Below, piece by piece: positions 7,833 to 11,522 of a stretch of DNA of 11,522 nt (positions are counted from its first letter, which is position 1; each line of letters begins with the position of its first letter). The position numbers were made by a program, and so were the translations under genes. The notes under the pieces are model-generated. The model saw only the letters and a list, made by a program, of their open reading frames with translations, did no database searches and was not told the origin of the DNA. The DNA comes from Asterionellopsis glacialis (lineage: Eukaryota > Bacillariophyta > Plagiogrammaphyceae > Rhaphoneidales > Asterionellopsidaceae). Location of the stretch: NCBI GenBank assembly GCA_014885115.2, contig WKLE02000179.1, forward strand, positions 12,887 to 24,408, given 5' to 3'.

Positions 7833-8353
7833 CAATAAAATTCATCTCCACATTATTGATAGTGCTGGGATAAATCATCAGATTATCGGCACTTGGTTAG
7901 AATAAGCTATAAGTATGAAAAGGTCCAAAACGGTATCCAGAGAAAAACGGTATGTTTGGAATTTGCAAAAGTACATTACCTCTATCTAGTCTGACTACTA
8001 TTTTGACTATTAGAATTACTTTGTACTATTACCATAATGTGTACAAGACATTCCAATAATAAATATGAATATTCCAATATTGGTTCTGGTGTCATCAAGA
8101 TATCTTGTTCCTCTTGTTCCTCCGATCTTTGGAAAATTCGTTCACCAAAATTGTCATTTGGAGTACCCGATGACAAGATGTGATTGTCCCATGCCATCTC
8201 ATGGGTTATCTGATGACAAGACCTCATCCCATATTCAGTGATGTATATGGGGTCACCTATGATGTTCAATTTACTAGGCTTTCCACGTCCATCCATTTGT
8301 AGAGTTTTCATCTTAAAACTCTGGGCTTTGTGAGTCTTGTCACTTTGATCTCA

Positions 8354-8422
8354 ATCATAACAAAGGTAACGGCGGCAACCAAAACAGTAATTGAAAGTTG
8401 CCATTTTGCATAATGCACAACG
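8354..8422 (-). other. C-terminal cysteine zinc ribbon of the transposon protein
   Basis: The frame reads RCALCKMATFNYCFGCRRYL then C, giving CxxC-x7-CxxC-x4-C, with Cys codons at 8419-8417, 8410-8408, 8386-8384, 8377-8375 and 8362-8360. Many piggyBac/IS4-like eukaryotic transposases end in such a Cys-rich ribbon, which binds DNA. A TGA (8353-8351) follows CYD, and the same frame continues 122 codons with polar sequence to the TAG at 7982, so the ancestral protein probably extended past the ribbon. Confidence 0.7.
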
Positions 8423-9239
8423 CCCCTGCAACAAATCTTTTTTTCTATCATGCTTATCTTTTGATTTTTTCTTTACCCCAGAGTACAGGCCAAGACATTC
8501 AGATGCTCTCAATGAGTGAATCCGATACAAATTCAATTCCAAATGTAACGATCTATCTCTTTTTGGAGTACCACCATAACTTGGTGTAGGGGAAATTGGG
8601 ACTGTTCTTGAAACAGGAACACAGCATGTTATCATATGTTATCTATTTGGAGTTGCCAGAGGCAATAGTGTAGCTCTTGCTCTTTCTTGGACTTTATTGT
8701 AAGAAATGAATTCAGATTCTCTTGCGGCTTTTTCAGCTTCAATCAAAAATAAGTATCAAAGGTAATGCAATGATCAATGAAAAGACCATCTAGTATTGCA
8801 TGCTTTTTGGAAATCATAAAGATTATCATGACAATCAACATCATCCTTGGCAGTGAGCATCTGTAATTCACGATGATATGCAACACCATACAGCATCAAC
8901 ATGCAACTTGTTGCTATTGTTTGTGGAGATTGAATGCCAAGGTTTTCTTTGTTGCTGTCAATTAGTTTTGTGATAGTGTCACCCCTTCCTTTGGATACAT
9001 TCATCCAAAGGGAATGTTGATAAGATATTAGGCAGTCACAGGGTGGTAACAGAAACTTAGCATTCATGTCAGGTCCATTGATGGATCTCCACAATTTAAA
9101 ATGATTTCAAAATGCTTCCTCATCAACTTTGTAAGAACTCATCTCAGTAGACATAGTGTCAATAGGAACATCTTTCAATGGTCCATAAGCCCAACTAAGG
9201 TGACTATTGTATAAATAATCCATAATGTCACCATTGGCA

Positions 9240-9712
9240 CTCAACAATTCACCAGGATAGTCAATGTAAACACCATGCATCAAATTTTTTGTATTCCCAA
9301 CAAGCAAGACACCAGTTCTTGCATCATGAGTATAAACATGATGAAGCAATTGCAGATCTTCATGATTCTGAGGTATATACTTCAGAAGATCATCATCCAT
9401 TGCATCAACATGAATATACTTTGTTTCATTAACAATTGTGCTTGCATAATGACTTCGTTGTTGCTGACAAAAGTGCTCTTCAAAATTGCTCCTTTCAGAT
9501 CAAAATGTGTTCAAAGAGACTTGCGCCTTGACTTCAACAGGTATCTTCTCATCATCATCAGTGATAAGAAGTGTGTCAGGAGAGTCTTTGAGATAAGGTT
9601 TCTCTTGATGCATGACTGTTCCAAAAATAGCCTTGATTGCAACTCCTTGTTGACCTCCATCATGATTATAAAATTTGCTTATGAAAAAATTTTCAAGTTC
9701 ATGTCCAAGTCA
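9240..9712 (-). other. PD-(D/E)XK nuclease-like domain (YqaJ / lambda-exonuclease type) inside the transposon frame
   Basis: After a TGA at 9712-9710 the frame reads LGHELENFF, with a Glu codon at 9700-9698 placed like the helix-1 Glu of the fold. About 40 codons on, SPDTLLI (Asp at 9577-9575) is followed 14 codons later by PVEVKAQ (Glu 9535-9533, Lys 9529-9527), the D...ExK pattern. A Gln-containing helix DLQLLHHVYTH (Gln 9352-9350) and a strand GVLLVGN follow, as in YqaJ / lambda-exonuclease proteins. All four signature positions appear in the right order in a single frame, interrupted only by TGA at 9500. The assignment is by motif; a profile search would decide it. Confidence 0.6.
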
Positions 9713-10595
9713 TGCATACTGTAGCTGTTCTTCTGAATTTCCTTTCTCCTGAGGCTTCATGAATGTTGATTTCAAAAGAGAAACAACAACAGGATCAAGA
9801 GGAGGTGCTGCTGGATTGTTGTTGTCAGCAGTGTTCGTGTCTGAATTGCATTTGCTGCTCACAAGTTTTAGTAAATGATTTTGATGTGTCCAAGGTAGAA
9901 TTCAAATTCCATTGTCCTTTGCAACCTTTCTCAACTCATTAACTTTCATAAATGCAAAATCTTGATCATTGATTGGACAATCAACCCATGAAAGGACCTT
10001 CTTTTCAATGGCAGAAATTGTCTTAGGGATGGCTGTGTTTAGTTTCAATAGCATTGCTTCTAAAATGTTTTGATCTGGAACATCAGTTTTGAAGTCAAGC
10101 TTAGCTTGTTCAAACAAATCAGGATCATTTAGCAAAATGATCCATGTTTCAGCAGCTTCTTTGTCTTTGTCTTTGTCTTCTTTGTCTTTTATTAGTTCAT
10201 GTTCTTCATGGGCATTTTCTTGTTCATTGTCTGCATGATCTTCAATTATGTTGTCTTCTTGTTGGTCTGGCAACAAATGAGAGATGCCAATATAGCCAAG
10301 AACAATTTCAAATTGTTATTGAAGTTTATGTTCAACATCAATCCATTTTGACAAAGCTCTTCTCATTGCATCAGTTGTTGATGATGTCAATGAGAATCTA
10401 CAATTGAGAAACCATTCTGCTATGCCTTGAGAAAACATTCTTGGAATTATGTTGTGATTGAGGGCAATATAAGTATCTTCCTCATCTAAATCCATTCCAA
10501 CAATAGGTTGAAATGCTTTTTTGTTTCTGTCTTTATCAGAAGTGTCTCCAGGGTACCATTTTGAATCTTTAGGGTGTCTTGTTAAAATCCTACTG

Positions 10596-11165
10596 CTAAC
10601 CAAAGACAGTGGAAGACAGAACCATTGAAACAACTGAACTTGTTTGGGATCTGTAAGCTGTAGCTGACAATTCACCTTCATGAAATGGCAAAGCTACCAT
10701 TGGAACATTTGCCCATTTAACTTTGTGTTTCAACTCTTGTGTTATGCTGACTTAAAACCATTTGAATCCATGATTCTTGGCTTGTTTTTGTCAGTATCAC
10801 CTCCTTTACAATCCTATGTGTATGCTTTTTATGGTCCCATGAACATCACCACCAGCTTGCAGTACAAAGTTGTATAGAACGTTCATATTCTAATAACCCC
10901 GGTCTGCCATAAATAAAGTGTTTGTTAAGTCTGGCAATCTGCCACCAGTGTCCTGACCAAACATAAATCTTGCTGACCTTTCAAAACACGATTGATGATT
11001 TTCTTTTTCATGTTCAAATGCTATTTGGATTGGCACTCCTGTTGCTGTAAATGCTGTAGTGTGAATTGTAAATCCATGTCTGTTGTCTCTGGTGTGATGC
11101 ACTTTTTTAAAACCTTTGCTCATGGTGTTCCTTCCCCAATTATAGTGCAGTTTGTTATCATCAAA
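10596..11165 (-). other. DDE transposase core region of the pseudogene
   Basis: The frame gives FDDNKLHYNWGRN, with the two Asp codons at 11162-11157, then MSKGFKK, a basic-aromatic stretch, and 85 codons after the second of these Asp the motif ADRGY, with Asp at 10904-10902. The next codon is TAG (10892-10890), which probably replaced TGG, since ADRGYW is the usual form in my memory of related algal and oomycete transposases. It is followed by NMNVLYNF and GGDVHGTIK, the position where piggyBac-type proteins have a GT(L/V)R-like motif, and later by ELSATAYRS. IS4/piggyBac-like transposases share this D...D(R)GY layout. I could not assign the third acidic residue. Around 10745-10835 another frame reads GGDTDKNKPRIMDSNG, so a small pair of compensating frameshifts may lie there. 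Confidence 0.7.
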
Positions 11166-11522
11166 TGTACATAAAAAAGAAATGAATCTGAATCTGAGAC
11201 AAACAAGTCTTTTATGTCTTGGTTAAAAGCATCCTCCATCTTCATCCAAAATTACTTTGGATCTCTTGATTTGCCACAACTTGCGATTTGTTTCCAGATT
11301 CAGCAGTACTCTTTATTTGAAAGGTAAGCATTGGTAGAGACACAGTCATCTGTCTCAAGATTGCTGTATGGTGCAACTTTGTATTGACTGGATAGCTGAA
11401 GTGTTGCAACGAATCTGCAAAATTTTTCATAGTTCATGTCAAGATCCTTTTCAAAAATTTGAAAAATATCACTTGACTTGCCAAACATCTTTTCAAAGAC
11501 TTTGTCAATGTTAGGGCTTAGA

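Larger units (their letters stand above)
7542..7981. other. repeat-rich spacer: 5' flank of the methyltransferase-like gene and end region of the transposon
   Basis: No gene is visible. The stretch holds two related palindromes, an inverted repeat GTACCTG (7691-7697) / CAGGTAC (7724-7730) around a T-rich spacer, and a 34-37 bp tandem repeat with a degenerate echo. CpG is at a normal level here, unlike in the transposon body, so this DNA either lies outside the element or escaped methylation. It must contain the promoter of the minus-strand gene that starts at 7541. Confidence 0.6.
7982..11522 (-). mobile_element. decayed DNA (class II) transposon, right part cut by the window
   Basis: A transposase-like reading frame fills the minus strand from the right edge to 7982, broken by many stops. 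Its base composition differs sharply from the flanking genes: I count about 10 CpG dinucleotides in 8641-11522, where roughly 100 would be expected from base composition, and none in 9838-10879. The left limit of the element is not defined; the palindromes and tandem repeats at 7595-7953 are candidates for its terminal or subterminal sequences. The other end lies outside the window, so terminal inverted repeats and the target-site duplication cannot be checked. Confidence 0.8.
7982..11522 (-). pseudogene. broken transposase fused to a PD-(D/E)XK nuclease-like domain and a zinc ribbon
   Basis: The gene can be followed with only two net frame changes. Frame 1 runs from the right edge to 11252, frame 2 from there to about 10600, then frame 1 again to a TAG at 7984-7982. 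In the last segment the stops are TAA at 10316 and 8639 and TGA at 9902, 9710, 9500, 9107, 8774, 8756 and 8351 (lowest coordinate of each). The middle segment has stops at 11223, 10890, 10806, 10797, 10791 and 10752. In the last segment the protein context is continuous across every stop. Order of parts: helical N-terminal region, DDE core, a region with TAYRS and SLTSSTTDA motifs, an acidic KDKDKDKE linker (~10150-10260), a nuclease-like domain (~9240-9712), a further region, a cysteine zinc ribbon (8354-8422) and a polar tail. Together this is about 1180 codons, incomplete at the N-terminus. The product would be a cut-and-paste transposase, now inactive at this locus. Confidence 0.8.

Noticed and set aside
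9275..9724. 149-codon plus-strand open frame
   Set aside because: It is antisense to the nuclease-like domain of the transposon, is very rich in Cys, Ile, Phe and Met, and has no domain pattern. The minus strand has clear protein motifs in the same interval.
8351..9904. TGA codons in the transposon as recoded (selenocysteine or reassigned UGA)
   Set aside because: The methyltransferase-like gene ends with TGA at 6531 and the WW-domain gene has no in-frame TGA in 1140 codons, so TGA appears to be a stop here. The local CpG loss explains the TGA codons without recoding, and TAA and TAG stops are also present in the element.
10159..10195. TCTTTG repeats as a regulatory or satellite tract
   Set aside because: In the transposon frame they encode the Lys/Asp-rich linker (KDKDKDKE), so they are coding low complexity.

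Overview
The window looks like nuclear DNA of a microalga, most likely a diatom or related stramenopile. This is inferred from the style of the genes, not proven. They are intronless, moderately AT-rich and rich in Ser/Thr/Gln/Asn low-complexity sequence, the intergenic spaces are eukaryote-like, AATAAA-type poly(A) signals are present, and there are no bacterial operons or ribosome binding sites. I see no tRNA, rRNA or CRISPR array.

Layout, left to right. At 1-43 (minus) there is the possible start of a gene that leaves the window on the left. At 44-2606 lies a long, apparently non-coding divergent intergenic region. It holds a (GA)n tract, a degenerate direct repeat, a 16-bp perfect palindrome and nine copies of the heptamer TACAGTA/TACTGTA. 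At 2607-6029 (plus) is a complete 1140-codon gene. Its protein has a proline-rich N-terminus, a charged helical segment, a long acidic Ser/Thr-rich middle, one WW domain, a basic stretch followed by one membrane segment, a ~150-residue Ala/Glu/Lys/Arg helix, and a compact C-terminal tail. At 6030-6530 is a convergent 3' region with AATAAA signals on both strands. At 6531-7541 (minus) is a complete 336-codon gene for a membrane-anchored SAM-dependent methyltransferase-like protein. At 7542-7981 is a repeat-rich spacer with strong palindromes and short tandem repeats. From 7982 to the right edge (minus) is a decayed DNA transposon, cut by the window.

The transposon is the most interesting part. 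Read through its stop codons it is nearly one open frame, with only two net frame changes in 3.5 kb. It carries a DDE-type transposase core (FDDNK and ADRGY motifs), then an acidic linker, then what looks like a PD-(D/E)XK nuclease domain of the YqaJ / lambda-exonuclease kind, then a cysteine zinc-ribbon. Seven of the nine stops in the main frame are TGA. CpG is almost absent: about 10 in 2.9 kb, and none in a 1,042-bp run. The simplest reading is that the element was CpG-methylated and was inactivated mainly by deamination (CGA to TGA), while the neighbouring genes kept their CpGs.

The two complete genes are convergent and show no sign of acting in one pathway. The transposon lies directly upstream of the methyltransferase gene on the same strand, so its 3' end and the repeats between them form that gene's promoter side.
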